Assembly: GCF_000016345.1 (NCBI RefSeq)
Contig: NC_009379.1
Coordinates: forward strand, 1,178,001-1,242,000
Source of the DNA: Polynucleobacter asymbioticus QLW-P1DMWA-1
GTDB taxonomy: Bacteria > Pseudomonadota > Gammaproteobacteria > Burkholderiales > Burkholderiaceae
Reading direction: 5' to 3'
Length of the DNA: 64,000 bases
Made by a program: the position numbers and the translations under genes. The notes beneath the pieces are model-generated. The model was not told the DNA's origin and made no database searches. It saw only the letters and a list, made by a program, of their open reading frames with translations. Of this stretch, positions 26,571 through 35,674 are shown piece by piece (position 1 is the stretch's first letter; the number at the start of each line of letters is the position of its first letter).

Positions 26571-29030
26571 ATGAGAACCATTGTCACTTCAGCAGGCCTA
26601 CGCAAAATCTTGTGCCCTCTGATTTGGTTAACAGGCATCGCTTGCGTACTCTGTCTTACGATTGCCATCATCTATCTTTCCTCCGCCAAATCTACACCCG
26701 GGGGAAAAACGATTATTAAAGGTCTTGCCGATCCAGTTGTCATCACTTTTGATGAAGCAGACATTCCACACATCAAAGCGAAATCACAGGCTGATGCCCT
26801 ATTTGCTCTAGGTTATCTACATGCATCAGAACGCTCTTGGCAAATGGAAATTAATCGCCGTCTTGCAAGCGGTCGTCTCTCTGAAATTCTGGGTGATAAG
26901 ACCGTCAAGATTGATCGCTTTATTAGAACCTTAGGAATTAAGCGCACAGCCGAACGTCAATATGATCACTACCCCATCACTATTAAACGTGATCTTCAAG
27001 CATATGCTGATGGTGTCAATGCAGGTAATGCCAACTTAGGCTGGGCACTGCCGATTGAATATTTTCTAACAGGCTCTAAGCCTGGACATTGGTCACCAAC
27101 AGATAGCGTCGCCTGGATGTTGATGATGAGTTATGACTTAGGTGGAAACTGGAGTAAAGAATTATTACGCTTCGAACTTTCTCAATACTTAAGCACCAAA
27201 CAAGTCTGGGAGGTTGTTCAACCATACACGCCTGGTGAGCTTGTAACAGATGCGGATTTTGCAAAAATGTATCGAGAGCTCAATGTATTTAATACGCCCT
27301 CAAAGGAGCCTTCTCCACGACCAAATAATTTACCCTCTACAGAATTAAGCTCCAATGATTTACCCGGAGGTAAGGATGGCATTGGTTCAAATAACTGGGC
27401 ACTGAGTGGCAAGCTCACTGCCAGTGGTAAACCTTTGTTGGCCAATGACCCCCATTTGGGTCTATCCGCACCTTCAATTTGGTATTTCGCGCATCTAGAT
27501 GCGCCAGGAATGAATGTGATTGGAGCAACTTTACCTGGTATACCCGCCGTAGTTTTGGGGAGAACCGATCAGTTTGCCTGGACTTATACCAACACAAATC
27601 CCGATGTTCAAGATTTATATATTGAGCAAATTGATTCAAAAAATCCTGGCATGTATCGCGGTCCCGATGGCCCCTTACCATTCAAAGTTCGCCAAGAAAT
27701 TATTGACATCAAAGACTCAACTCCATTGACTTTCTTGGTGAAAGAAACCAGACATGGCCCTGTTATTTCTGATTCTTATGCGCGGGCAGCACGATCTTTA
27801 GACACCAGTCGATTTGTATTTGCACTTCGCTGGACAGCGCTTGATGATGAAAATCAGTCAATTGCCGGCCTTCTCGCAATGAATCGTGCCAAGGACTTGG
27901 ACTCCTTTAAGCAAGCATTGCGAATGAATTACGCCCCCATGCAAAACGTCGTCATGGCCGATGTAGATGGCAATATTGCTTATCAAGCAGCAGGTGTATC
28001 CCCAAAAAGGGTACTGCAACATGGCTTGTATGGCGTGGCTCCAGCTCTTGGCTGGGATAAACAATATGATTGGACCGGCTACATACCTTTTGACCAATTG
28101 CCGAGCAGCAATAATCCTGAGCAAGGCTGGATTGCTACAGCGAACCAAAGAATCATTGCATCTAACGACCCCAACCCTCTAACGGCCGACTGGGAGTTGC
28201 CGGCGCGCTATGAACGAATTAAAGAACTCATTCAAGCAAAACCTACGCATGACCTCAATTCAATGAAGGCAATGCAAGGAGATGTCCTATCGCTAGGAGC
28301 CACGCCACTTTTAGAATTATTTAAATCTAGCCAACCAACACACCCACTCGGTAAACAAGCGCTTGAGATCACCAAAGACTTTAACGGCAGTATGCAGTTA
28401 GACAGTGCCTCAGCACTCATCTTTAATGCTTGGGCGGATCAACTGACTCGTAATTTGTTTTCTAGACTGGGTAAGATTTTCACGGATAGTTATGGTGCAC
28501 GAAATTTTCGTGAACCACTCATCAGGCTCACTCAAAATCCAGATAGTCCTTGGTGTGATGATCCCAAAACAACGCAAATAGAAAGCTGCCTAGATTCTTC
28601 TAGCAACGCGTTTGATAAGGCTCTTACCTATTTGAGTAAAGAATATGGCAACGATCCCACCAAATGGAAATGGGGCAACGCGCATATTGCTGTTTCCGAG
28701 CATCGTCCATTAAGTAAGGTAGCTATTCTGGGGGATTTTTTTAATATATCTACCGAAGTTCCTGGTGATGGTTTCACAATCAATATTGGCAGACTTGAAT
28801 TGGGGGAAACCAATACTCGTTATCAAACCATGCAAGCACCCAGCATGCGCACTATTTACGACCTATCCGATCTTGAGAAGTCTCTATTTATCTACCAATC
28901 CGGTCAATCTGGCTGGGTCCAAAGCAAGCTTTACCGCAATATGAATCCTTTATGGGCCAAAAATGAATACCTGCCATTGCAGATGAAGCCCGAAAAGAGC
29001 ACTCGCACCTTAGAATTAATGAATAAATAA
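26571..29030 (+). CDS. Penicillin acylase-family N-terminal-nucleophile hydrolase
   Basis: The 819-residue pre-pro-enzyme has an N-terminal membrane/signal helix (about 13-37), an alpha-chain, a spacer (about 240-272) and a beta-chain beginning at the nucleophile Ser273 in GIGSNNWAL. This is where autocatalytic cleavage occurs in the family. LLANDPHLGLSAPSIWY and AVVLGRTDQFAWTYTNTNPD are the conserved beta-chain motifs. Family members cleave amides such as beta-lactam side chains or acyl-homoserine lactones, and substrates cannot be assigned from sequence. The protein is expected in the periplasm or anchored to the inner membrane. It is monocistronic or heads the following small genes (65 bp gap). 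Confidence 0.93.
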   Translation: MRTIVTSAGLRKILCPLIWLTGIACVLCLTIAIIYLSSAKSTPGGKTIIKGLADPVVITFDEADIPHIKAKSQADALFALGYLHASERSWQMEINRRLASGRLSEILGDKTVKIDRFIRTLGIKRTAERQYDHYPITIKRDLQAYADGVNAGNANLGWALPIEYFLTGSKPGHWSPTDSVAWMLMMSYDLGGNWSKELLRFELSQYLSTKQVWEVVQPYTPGELVTDADFAKMYRELNVFNTPSKEPSPRPNNLPSTELSSNDLPGGKDGIGSNNWALSGKLTASGKPLLANDPHLGLSAPSIWYFAHLDAPGMNVIGATLPGIPAVVLGRTDQFAWTYTNTNPDVQDLYIEQIDSKNPGMYRGPDGPLPFKVRQEIIDIKDSTPLTFLVKETRHGPVISDSYARAARSLDTSRFVFALRWTALDDENQSIAGLLAMNRAKDLDSFKQALRMNYAPMQNVVMADVDGNIAYQAAGVSPKRVLQHGLYGVAPALGWDKQYDWTGYIPFDQLPSSNNPEQGWIATANQRIIASNDPNPLTADWELPARYERIKELIQAKPTHDLNSMKAMQGDVLSLGATPLLELFKSSQPTHPLGKQALEITKDFNGSMQLDSASALIFNAWADQLTRNLFSRLGKIFTDSYGARNFREPLIRLTQNPDSPWCDDPKTTQIESCLDSSSNAFDKALTYLSKEYGNDPTKWKWGNAHIAVSEHRPLSKVAILGDFFNISTEVPGDGFTINIGRLELGETNTRYQTMQAPSMRTIYDLSDLEKSLFIYQSGQSGWVQSKLYRNMNPLWAKNEYLPLQMKPEKSTRTLELMNK

Positions 29031-29095
29031 GCTTTGTAGCTTAGGGTGTTTAAAATAACCCCATAGAAACACACCCATTTTTTGAAGGACTCAAT

Positions 29096-29506
29096 ATGAA
29101 AAAAACTACTCTCTCAGCAACCCTTGCAGCACTCCTCTCTTTGGCAGTTATTGGTAATGCACACGCAGAATGGAAAGAGCTAGGCTCCAACGAAGCCATG
29201 GTTGTTTATGTTGACCTAGCTACTATTCAAGACGTTGGTGAAAATGCACAAATTTTGTCAATGTTGGATTTCAAGAAGCCTGGTGTTAATCCAACCAATA
29301 AAAAAACAGTGAATTCTATTGTTGGCATTAATGAATACAACTGCCCTACTGTGAGCTATCGTCCTGTTGAGTACAAAGAATTTTCCGGGCCAAAGGGTAC
29401 GGGCACAATGGTGAGTGACAACAAAACTCCAGATAGCAAATTCGAACAGATCATCAATGAATCCTGGCCTGCTGGTGTATTTAACGTTGTTTGCGTAAAG
29501 AAATAA
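29096..29506 (+). CDS. Surface-adhesin E-like exported protein
   Basis: A 136-residue protein with a strong signal peptide (LAALLSLAVIGNAHA). GAAGGACT lies just upstream of the ATG. The mature part starts EWKELGSNEAMVVYVDLATI and continues with ILSMLDFKK, then two cysteines (EYNCPTVSYR and FNVVCVKK) near positions 82 and 133. The W-x-x-[IL]-x-x-[DN]-x-x-x-x-[VY]-[VY]-D pattern is that of the adhesin-E-like domain found in many small betaproteobacterial exported proteins. Despite the name, adhesion has been shown for only a few members. It is followed 12 bp later by another small envelope gene. Confidence 0.8.
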   Translation: MKKTTLSATLAALLSLAVIGNAHAEWKELGSNEAMVVYVDLATIQDVGENAQILSMLDFKKPGVNPTNKKTVNSIVGINEYNCPTVSYRPVEYKEFSGPKGTGTMVSDNKTPDSKFEQIINESWPAGVFNVVCVKK

Positions 29507-29518
29507 AACCCTCAAGTA

Positions 29519-29887
29519 ATGCGGCCAAAGTTCTGGATTTGGCTTTTCATTTTTACAGCCCCCTTAGCGACACAAGGGTGCTTTGCACCCCTAGCCGCAC
29601 TAGGTAGCTCTGGCACTACAGCAGCAACTTCAGCGGGCACTGCTGTAGTTACTGTCGCAGTAGCCAACCCCAGCACAGCGGCTAGTTTGGCCTCTTCCGC
29701 TGTAACCGGTAAATCCCCTCTAGAGCATGCGGCATCAGCAGCCACCAAAAAAGAGTGCCATTTTTGGAATGCCTTGGGGTCTAAACCTATTTGCGAAGAG
29801 ATTCCCATCCCTAACTTTACCGACTACAGCACACCATTACCTGGACCCGATGATCTAGTCGCCATACCAACGAAACCCAAAAACTAG
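29519..29887 (+). CDS. Small alanine/serine/threonine-rich envelope protein
   Basis: The 122-residue protein begins MRPKFWIWLFIFTAPLATQG and then CFAPL. The cysteine near residue 21 after a hydrophobic stretch could be a lipobox, but TQGC fits the consensus imperfectly. A long Ala/Ser/Thr/Val segment follows (about 28-75) and then a more ordered C-terminus with two cysteines (KKECHFWNALGSKPICEEIP). No family is recognised. It lies 12 bp after the adhesin-E-like gene, so the two are probably co-transcribed. Confidence 0.6.
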   Translation: MRPKFWIWLFIFTAPLATQGCFAPLAALGSSGTTAATSAGTAVVTVAVANPSTAASLASSAVTGKSPLEHAASAATKKECHFWNALGSKPICEEIPIPNFTDYSTPLPGPDDLVAIPTKPKN

Positions 29888-29937
29888 GTAAGCGACTAAA
29901 ATTAGGCATTACGAGCAATCTTTATAGAAATAAAGCA

Positions 29938-30792
29938 ATGACAACAGAAAACTACTACCTCACTCTCACCTGCCCTAATAAGCCCGGCATTATTGCTGCG
30001 GTATCAACTTATATTTTTCAGGCTGGCGGAGATATTGAAGAGGCACAACAGTTTGATGACAAAGCCTCTAAACAATTTTTCATGCGCGTTAGCTTTAGTT
30101 GCCCGACTGACGGTAATACCCTCAGATCTGGATTTATAGAAATTGCTAAGCGCTTTGAACTGACTTGGGATTTGCGTGCAGTAAAAGATCTCAAACGCGT
30201 TCTGATCATGGCCTCCAAATTAGATCATTGCTTAGTTGATCTTTTATATCGCTGGCGTATCGGTGAGCTACCGATGATTATTTGCGGGATTGTTTCCAAT
30301 CACCCACGTGAGGTCTATGCCAGCATAGATTTTGCAGATATCCCCTTCTACCATTTACCTGTTACTGCCGAGACTAAGCCTGCGCAAGAGGCCAAGCTCT
30401 TGGAAATTATTGCCGATAACAAAGTAGATATGGTGATCTTGGCTCGTTATATGCAAATTCTGTCGGATAACTTATCATCCGAGTTATCAGGACGATGCAT
30501 CAACGTACACCACTCCTTTTTACCAAGCTTTAAGGGTGCAAAACCCTACCACCAAGCACATGCTCGTGGCATCAAGTTGATTGGCGCAACCGCCCACTTT
30601 GTTACCAGCGATTTGGATGAAGGCCCCATCATTGAGCAAGACGTTACTCGAGTCACTCACGGGGATACACCCGAAGATTTGGTACGCAAAGGCAGAGATT
30701 TGGAGCGCACTGTGTTGTCACGTGCGCTTCGCTATTACCTACATGACCGCGTATTAATTAATGGCGCAACCTCAGTCGTCTTTTCTGACTAA
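29938..30792 (+). CDS. purU: Formyltetrahydrofolate deformylase
   Basis: Hydrolyses 10-formyl-tetrahydrofolate to formate and tetrahydrofolate, balancing one-carbon pools for purine synthesis. It has an N-terminal ACT domain (LTCPNKPGIIAAVSTYIFQ, about 9-90). The formyltransferase-fold domain follows, with MVILARYMQILSDNL, catalytic INVHHSFLPSFKGAKPYHQA, and GATAHFVTSDLDEGPIIEQD. The length of 284 residues is normal. It converges on soxA with 3 bp between the stops and no strong terminator, so transcripts probably overlap. Confidence 0.97.
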   Translation: MTTENYYLTLTCPNKPGIIAAVSTYIFQAGGDIEEAQQFDDKASKQFFMRVSFSCPTDGNTLRSGFIEIAKRFELTWDLRAVKDLKRVLIMASKLDHCLVDLLYRWRIGELPMIICGIVSNHPREVYASIDFADIPFYHLPVTAETKPAQEAKLLEIIADNKVDMVILARYMQILSDNLSSELSGRCINVHHSFLPSFKGAKPYHQAHARGIKLIGATAHFVTSDLDEGPIIEQDVTRVTHGDTPEDLVRKGRDLERTVLSRALRYYLHDRVLINGATSVVFSD

Positions 30793-30795
30793 GGC

Positions 30796-31581
30796 TTAAG
30801 GCCTCACCCCTGGAGATTCTAGGGGTAGTCCTCGCGCTCGCCACGCGAGAAATAATTCGAGCTGGGCCATCTCTGGTGAACCATATTCAAACTGCTTAGC
30901 CCTTACTCCGCTCATGCAATTGCGCAGGCGGCGCTGCAAAGACCCCAAAGTCTGCCATTCCAGGCGATAAATAGGATAGGCATTGGGATGGCCTTGCGGT
31001 ATGGGGCTACCTCCCAACTTCAGACCAGCCCTGTCTTCATGACATTGAGCGCACGATAAATTGAGTTGACCCATTCTCTCGTAAAAATAATCATGACCTT
31101 TTTTCAAGTCAACTTTGTTTTGCGCGGTTTCTTTAACTACTATCGGCATGCCCTTTGACTGATTTGCAATATAAGCAGTCAGCGACAGCAGTTCCTTACT
31201 CTCATAGATGAGGACTGGCGCCTGTTGTGCACCAACACGGCATTGATTGATTTGCCCCTCCAATGTCTGCAGCTTAGAACCCATGACCTTTGGAAAATGA
31301 GTAGCTATGCCCCGCATCGATTTTTTTGCGTCACCGTGGCAGCTTGCGCAGGAGATATTTTTTTGACCAGTGGGAGCATTCCACAAAGCCTCACCATCAC
31401 CGAGCCAAAACATTGCTGGGTTAAGGCTAGGGTCATCTTGCATGGCCTTATTTTCAGCAGACATCAGTTCATAGCTGGATTGAGGTTTTTTTACCTCGGC
31501 CTGCGTGCCTGCTAAAACGATAGCACTAAGACTAAGCTGAAAGATCCCAATGAGGAGTTTGAGGTAAAACGATTGCCTCAT
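30796..31581 (-). CDS. soxA: Sulfur-oxidation cytochrome SoxA (diheme)
   Basis: Periplasmic c-type cytochrome that, with SoxX, attaches thiosulfate to SoxY. It has a signal peptide (LLIGIFQLSLSAIVLAG), two heme sites CASCH (78-82) and CAQCH (177-181), and the expected cysteine ligand/active-site residue in RNCMSGVRAK (Cys222). GSLQRRLRNCM and ELFLAWRARG are family features. The length of 261 residues is normal. It is last in the operon and overlaps soxZ by 4 bp. Confidence 0.95.
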   Translation of the reverse strand: MRQSFYLKLLIGIFQLSLSAIVLAGTQAEVKKPQSSYELMSAENKAMQDDPSLNPAMFWLGDGEALWNAPTGQKNISCASCHGDAKKSMRGIATHFPKVMGSKLQTLEGQINQCRVGAQQAPVLIYESKELLSLTAYIANQSKGMPIVVKETAQNKVDLKKGHDYFYERMGQLNLSCAQCHEDRAGLKLGGSPIPQGHPNAYPIYRLEWQTLGSLQRRLRNCMSGVRAKQFEYGSPEMAQLELFLAWRARGLPLESPGVRP

Positions 31582-31907
31582 GAAACCGTAATATGCGCTT
31601 GATTCAAAGCTTCGTAGCCGTCATCACCAGACCATTTGAACTCTAGAGTCCCTGTTTCTGTAGCGATGGTAGTAAAAATAATTAATGGATTTGCCCCAAT
31701 ACCAGGATAAAAGTCGGCCTTAAATACTTCCACATCGTTATATGTACAAGTAAAGATGCGAATAATATCGCGCGGAATTACCTTACCGCCTTCGCTATAT
31801 CGAAAGCCGGACTCCATGTCGTGTTGCGCGATGGCACGAATTTCAATAATCGCGCCCTTTTTTGCGCTGGATGGCATCGTAATCGAGGTGCGTGATGTTT
31901 TACTCAT
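31578..31907 (-). CDS. soxZ: Sulfur carrier subunit SoxZ
   Basis: A 109-residue protein that dimerises with SoxY in the thiosulfate-oxidising carrier. It has the SoxZ beta-sandwich sequence: IEIRAIAQHDMESGFR, VFKADFYPGIGANPLI and GTLEFKWSGDDG. It has no signal peptide, as usual, since it is carried out with the Tat-exported SoxY. It overlaps soxY and soxA by 4 bp each, so the stoichiometry is probably set by translational coupling. Confidence 0.95.
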   Translation of the reverse strand: MSKTSRTSITMPSSAKKGAIIEIRAIAQHDMESGFRYSEGGKVIPRDIIRIFTCTYNDVEVFKADFYPGIGANPLIIFTTIATETGTLEFKWSGDDGYEALNQAHITVS

Positions 31908-32389
31908 ACCAACTCCGTACAGGCTGAAAGTGTCACCAAAGTATCAGCATGTCCTTGCCAAAAACTACCATCATTCATTTGTGCGATTGCCCAAACTGTT
32001 TGACTATCTGCCAAACGAACGCGCGTAGTTAAAGTAGCAGTTCCAGATCTTGGCGTGAGGTAGGCCGTAAATATATTGGGAAAAGGGTTGCCTTCAGCAA
32101 TAACGTGAATGGATTTCACATAATCATTTGCTGTCATGGGGCTATCTACACTTACCTTGAGTACAACGAGGTTGCCATTCTCTACAAGTGGTGGAATAAC
32201 TAAAGTTACCCTTCCATCCTGCACTGATTTGCCACCAGTGATTTCTTGAATGGCTTTCGCTGCATCTGCTTTTTTGGCAAATACGGCTAATGGACTAAGC
32301 CATGCTCCCAGCGCAAATACACCGATCTTTTGGAATTGCTTCAGCCACTGGCGGCGATTGCTTTGGCAGATCAATTTTGGCTTCATCAT
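31904..32389 (-). CDS. soxY: Sulfur carrier subunit SoxY with non-canonical C-terminus
   Basis: A 161-residue SoxY-family protein. The N-terminal NRRQWLKQF is a Tat-like motif, followed by a hydrophobic stretch (IGVFALGAWLSPLAVFA). The body, with VTLVIPPLVENGNLVVLKVS and IHVIAEGNPFPNIFTAYLTP, matches SoxY. In classical SoxY the cysteine that carries sulfur intermediates sits in a C-terminal GGCGG arm. Here the end is LSACTELV, which keeps one cysteine (157) five residues from the end but not the glycines. The frame runs cleanly into the 4-bp overlap with soxZ, so a sequencing frameshift is unlikely. Whether the altered arm still carries sulfur is open. Confidence 0.88.
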   Translation of the reverse strand: MMKPKLICQSNRRQWLKQFQKIGVFALGAWLSPLAVFAKKADAAKAIQEITGGKSVQDGRVTLVIPPLVENGNLVVLKVSVDSPMTANDYVKSIHVIAEGNPFPNIFTAYLTPRSGTATLTTRVRLADSQTVWAIAQMNDGSFWQGHADTLVTLSACTELV

Positions 32390-32838
32390 GGCTTGCTAGT
32401 ATTTAAGGTTGCTAAGAAAGCTACTACATCTTCAATCTCTTGCTCATTCAGAATAGTGAGACCTGCAAACTTAGGAGCAACGCGATTTAAATGCTCGGTA
32501 CGGTAATACGCTGGCATGATTGTTTGTGAATTAAAGTAACTTGCATCCACTATTCTGGCTCTCAGTTGCGGCACCGTATAACGCGCAACACTCTGACTGA
32601 GTTCTGGCGCTAAATTGCCCTGAAAACGCTCTTCCGGAAATGGCCCGCTATGGCATAAAAGACATAAACCAGTTTGACGACTCGCCACAATGGTACGACC
32701 GCGTAACGGATCCCCAGGACTTGCAGTTAAAGGGTTTGTAATCTCACCAGCAACAATGCTCGAATTACCTTGTGCTGCTACCTGACTGAGATTGAGGGCG
32801 ACTAGCATGAGTACTGCTAATGCGCGCCCCCTTCTCAT
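32386..32838 (-). CDS. soxX: Sulfur-oxidation cytochrome SoxX (monoheme)
   Basis: A 150-residue periplasmic cytochrome with a signal peptide (VLMLVALNLSQVAAQ) and one heme site CLLCH (59-63). A conserved QTIMPAYYRT supplies the likely methionine ligand, and ILNEQEIEDVVAFLATL forms the C-terminal cytochrome helix. With SoxA it forms SoxAX. It is the first sox gene, 27 bp after the molybdenum hydroxylase large subunit, and overlaps soxY by 4 bp. Confidence 0.93.
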   Translation of the reverse strand: MRRGRALAVLMLVALNLSQVAAQGNSSIVAGEITNPLTASPGDPLRGRTIVASRQTGLCLLCHSGPFPEERFQGNLAPELSQSVARYTVPQLRARIVDASYFNSQTIMPAYYRTEHLNRVAPKFAGLTILNEQEIEDVVAFLATLNTSKP

Positions 32839-32865
32839 AAACGTCGTTTCACAATACTTTGATCG

Positions 32866-35082
32866 TTAAACCAGCTTGATGCCGCTGTTTTTCAAAGGCA
32901 CCGTACGCAGACGCTGACCTGTTGCACGATAGAAAGCATTGAGTACTGCTGGCGCAGCAACCGCAATCGTTGGCTCGCCAACTCCACCCCACTCTTTGCC
33001 ACCACCTTGGATGATGATAGTTTCAACTTTGGGCATTTGAGATAGACGAATCGAATTAAAGGTATCAAAGTTCTTTTGTACCACTGCGCCATTCTCAATG
33101 GTGATCTCTTCTTCAAACAAAGCAGACAAGCCATAGACAAATGAGCCTGCAACCTGACGCTCTATTTGCGCTGGGTTAACTGCATAACCAGGATCAGTTG
33201 CGGCGACGATGCGATGAATTTTTACCTCATTGCCATTCTTTACAGAAAGTTCACAAGCCGCAGCGACATAGCTTCCGTAAGAATGCATCTGTGCGACACC
33301 CCTAAATACTCCAGGGGTTGCAGGCTTAGTCCAGCCAATGCCATCTGCCACTGCATTCAAAACAGCAATCGCCCGTGGATAATCTTGCATATGCTTGCGA
33401 CGGAACTCTACAGCATCCATACCTGTAGTTTCTGCCAACTCATCCATAAAAGTCTCAAGGAAGATAGCATTCTGATTGACGTTCACACCACGCCAGAAAC
33501 CTGGAGGGACATGGGTATTACGCATAGCATGATCAATATTTAAATTCGGGAATGTATAGGTGATGCCATGCTCTCCAGTCTCGTCAAGACCTTGAAACGC
33601 CGCAGGATCTTTGCCTTTATTAGAGGCTACTACCGCTGGGCGAACGGCGGCCAAGATGGATTGGCCGGATAAGCGCATATTCAAACCAGTAACATTTTTC
33701 TTGCTATCAATGGATGCAGACATTTTGCACATCATCACCGGGTGATAGTGATCATGCGTCATATCTTCTTCACGAGTCCAAATTAACTTAATGGGGGTGC
33801 CTGGCATTTGCTTGGCAATGTTTACCGCTTGAGTAGTAAAGTCTTGAAAAGCCCCGCGACGGCCAAAGCCTCCACCTAAGTTGACTTTATAAACATTACA
33901 TTTTTCAGCTGGTAAACCGGATGCTGCTATCAGTGCAGCCAATGATGCCTCACCATCTTGTGTTGGAACCCATGCTTCACACATCTCGGGTGTCCACTTC
34001 GCAGTAGCAGTTTGCGGCTCTAATGTTGCATGGCTTAAAAATGGATAGAAATATGTTGCTTCCATTGTTTTAGATGCGTTTGCAAAAGCAGCTCTTACAT
34101 CACCATTGGCGCTACCAACAAAAGCATCATCCGCAGTTAAGCCTTCTTCTAGATTCTTCTTAATTGACGCACTAGAAACAGCGGCATTTGCCCCTTCATC
34201 CCAGGTAATATTTACTTGCTCAAGACCCGTTTTTGCATGCCAAAATGTATCAGCAATAACGGCAACAGCATTATCACCAACTTGCACTACTTTTTTAACG
34301 CCCTTTACATTCATTGCTTTAGCAGAATCGTAGGCTTTCACCTTGCCACCAAATACCGGGCACTGCTTAATAGTGGCAACCAACATTCCTGGCATCTTTA
34401 AGTCAATTGCGTAGACTTGTCGACCAGTGACTTTATCTGATGTGCCGTCAATACGATTAACTGGCTTTCCAATCAATTTCCACTCTTTTGGATCTTTTAA
34501 TGGGGTATCAGTTGGCACAGGTAATTGGGAAGCGGCTACCGATACTTTTCCAAAAGTAGTTTTACGCCCCGAAGGAGTATGGGTAATCACGCTATCAACA
34601 GCAACACATTCAGAAGCAGGAACATTCCATTGATTAGCAGCTGCCTGAATCAACATCATGCGTGCTGCTGCGCCGCCCTTACGAACATATTGCTCTGATG
34701 TACGAATACCGCGGCTACCACCAGTGGAGTAACTTCCCCAAGCTTGTTTACGTAGCAAACTTTCTGCTGGCGATGGATATTCATAGGAAACTTTTTTCCA
34801 GTCACATTGAAGCTCTTCAGCAACCATCTGGGCCAAACCAGTGATGGTTCCTTGACCCATTTCTGAGCGCACGATACGAACAACCACATCGTCGTTAGGC
34901 TTAACGACAACCCAAACCCCAATTTCAGGAGTGGATAAGGGCGCCATCGCGGTAGTACCAGCACCCATTGCAGCATTGGCTGCGGACATGAATGTGAAAT
35001 CAAAACCAATAGCGAGGCCTGTGGCGATAGCGCTAGAGCCAATAACAAAATGGCGGCGGGAAGTATTAATAGTAGTAGTCAT
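32866..35082 (-). CDS. iorB: Xanthine dehydrogenase-family molybdopterin large subunit (isoquinoline 1-oxidoreductase beta type)
   Basis: The 738-residue molybdenum hydroxylase subunit would hydroxylate an aldehyde or N-heterocycle. It begins with a Tat signal (SRRHFVIGSSAIATG), so the complex is periplasmic. Family features include GVWVVVKPNDDVVVRIVRSE near the start, GGGFGRRGAFQDF (molybdopterin contact), PPGFWRGVNVNQNAIFLETF, and GGKEWGGVGEPTIAVAAPAV near the catalytic glutamate. It follows the iron-sulfur subunit by 9 bp and precedes soxX by 27 bp. The true substrate is unknown; the sox linkage hints at a sulfur-containing or aldehyde product, which is inference. Confidence 0.9.
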   Translation of the reverse strand: MTTTINTSRRHFVIGSSAIATGLAIGFDFTFMSAANAAMGAGTTAMAPLSTPEIGVWVVVKPNDDVVVRIVRSEMGQGTITGLAQMVAEELQCDWKKVSYEYPSPAESLLRKQAWGSYSTGGSRGIRTSEQYVRKGGAAARMMLIQAAANQWNVPASECVAVDSVITHTPSGRKTTFGKVSVAASQLPVPTDTPLKDPKEWKLIGKPVNRIDGTSDKVTGRQVYAIDLKMPGMLVATIKQCPVFGGKVKAYDSAKAMNVKGVKKVVQVGDNAVAVIADTFWHAKTGLEQVNITWDEGANAAVSSASIKKNLEEGLTADDAFVGSANGDVRAAFANASKTMEATYFYPFLSHATLEPQTATAKWTPEMCEAWVPTQDGEASLAALIAASGLPAEKCNVYKVNLGGGFGRRGAFQDFTTQAVNIAKQMPGTPIKLIWTREEDMTHDHYHPVMMCKMSASIDSKKNVTGLNMRLSGQSILAAVRPAVVASNKGKDPAAFQGLDETGEHGITYTFPNLNIDHAMRNTHVPPGFWRGVNVNQNAIFLETFMDELAETTGMDAVEFRRKHMQDYPRAIAVLNAVADGIGWTKPATPGVFRGVAQMHSYGSYVAAACELSVKNGNEVKIHRIVAATDPGYAVNPAQIERQVAGSFVYGLSALFEEEITIENGAVVQKNFDTFNSIRLSQMPKVETIIIQGGGKEWGGVGEPTIAVAAPAVLNAFYRATGQRLRTVPLKNSGIKLV

Positions 35083-35091
35083 GTTTTCCCC

Positions 35092-35541
35092 TTATGCCTT
35101 GCTCGCAGCGTGAATAGCTGCACGTACTTGTTGGAACGTGCCGCAACGACAAATATTGGTGATCGACTCATCAATTTGTGCATCGGTTGGCTTTGGGTTG
35201 TTACGCAATAGCGCTGTAGTCGCCATTACCATGCCAGATTGGCAGTAGCCACACTGAGGCACTTGGTTATCAACCCACGCTTTTTGTACTTTTGATAATT
35301 GCCCACTTTTTTCCAAGCTTTCAATCGTTTCGATTTTTTTACCCTCGGCTGCTGCAACCGGCAAGGAGCAGCTACGCATGGCTTGGCCTTCAAACAAAAT
35401 CGTACAAGCACCACATTGACCAACACCACATCCATATTTGGTACCAGTTAATCCGATTTGTTCACGAATCACCCACAGCAAGGGAGTATCTGGATCAACA
35501 TCTACCTTGTACTTCTTGCCATTGACGTTTAATTCGGCCAT
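35092..35541 (-). CDS. iorA: [2Fe-2S] subunit of the molybdenum hydroxylase (IorA type)
   Basis: A 149-residue electron-transfer subunit with two [2Fe-2S] clusters. The plant-ferredoxin-type cluster is bound by GCGVGQCGACTILFEG and a later cysteine (MRSCSLPV); the second cluster by QCGYCQSGMVMAT and NICRCGTF. The length is typical. It has no signal peptide, so it would cross the membrane with the Tat-exported large subunit. It is the first gene of the six-gene operon iorA-iorB-soxXYZA; the promoter should lie in the 130 bp shared with divergent lrgA. Confidence 0.92.
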   Translation of the reverse strand: MAELNVNGKKYKVDVDPDTPLLWVIREQIGLTGTKYGCGVGQCGACTILFEGQAMRSCSLPVAAAEGKKIETIESLEKSGQLSKVQKAWVDNQVPQCGYCQSGMVMATTALLRNNPKPTDAQIDESITNICRCGTFQQVRAAIHAASKA

Positions 35542-35674
35542 TTTTACTCTCCTAAAAATTCTTATTCTTTGAATTAGGGATTTATATAAAAACCCTAGCT
35601 TTTTCGTGTGTTTATCTTACTCAAAAAATCAGTTATTGCATCGCAACATAAATGGGAGCCTGTAAGATCAGGTG

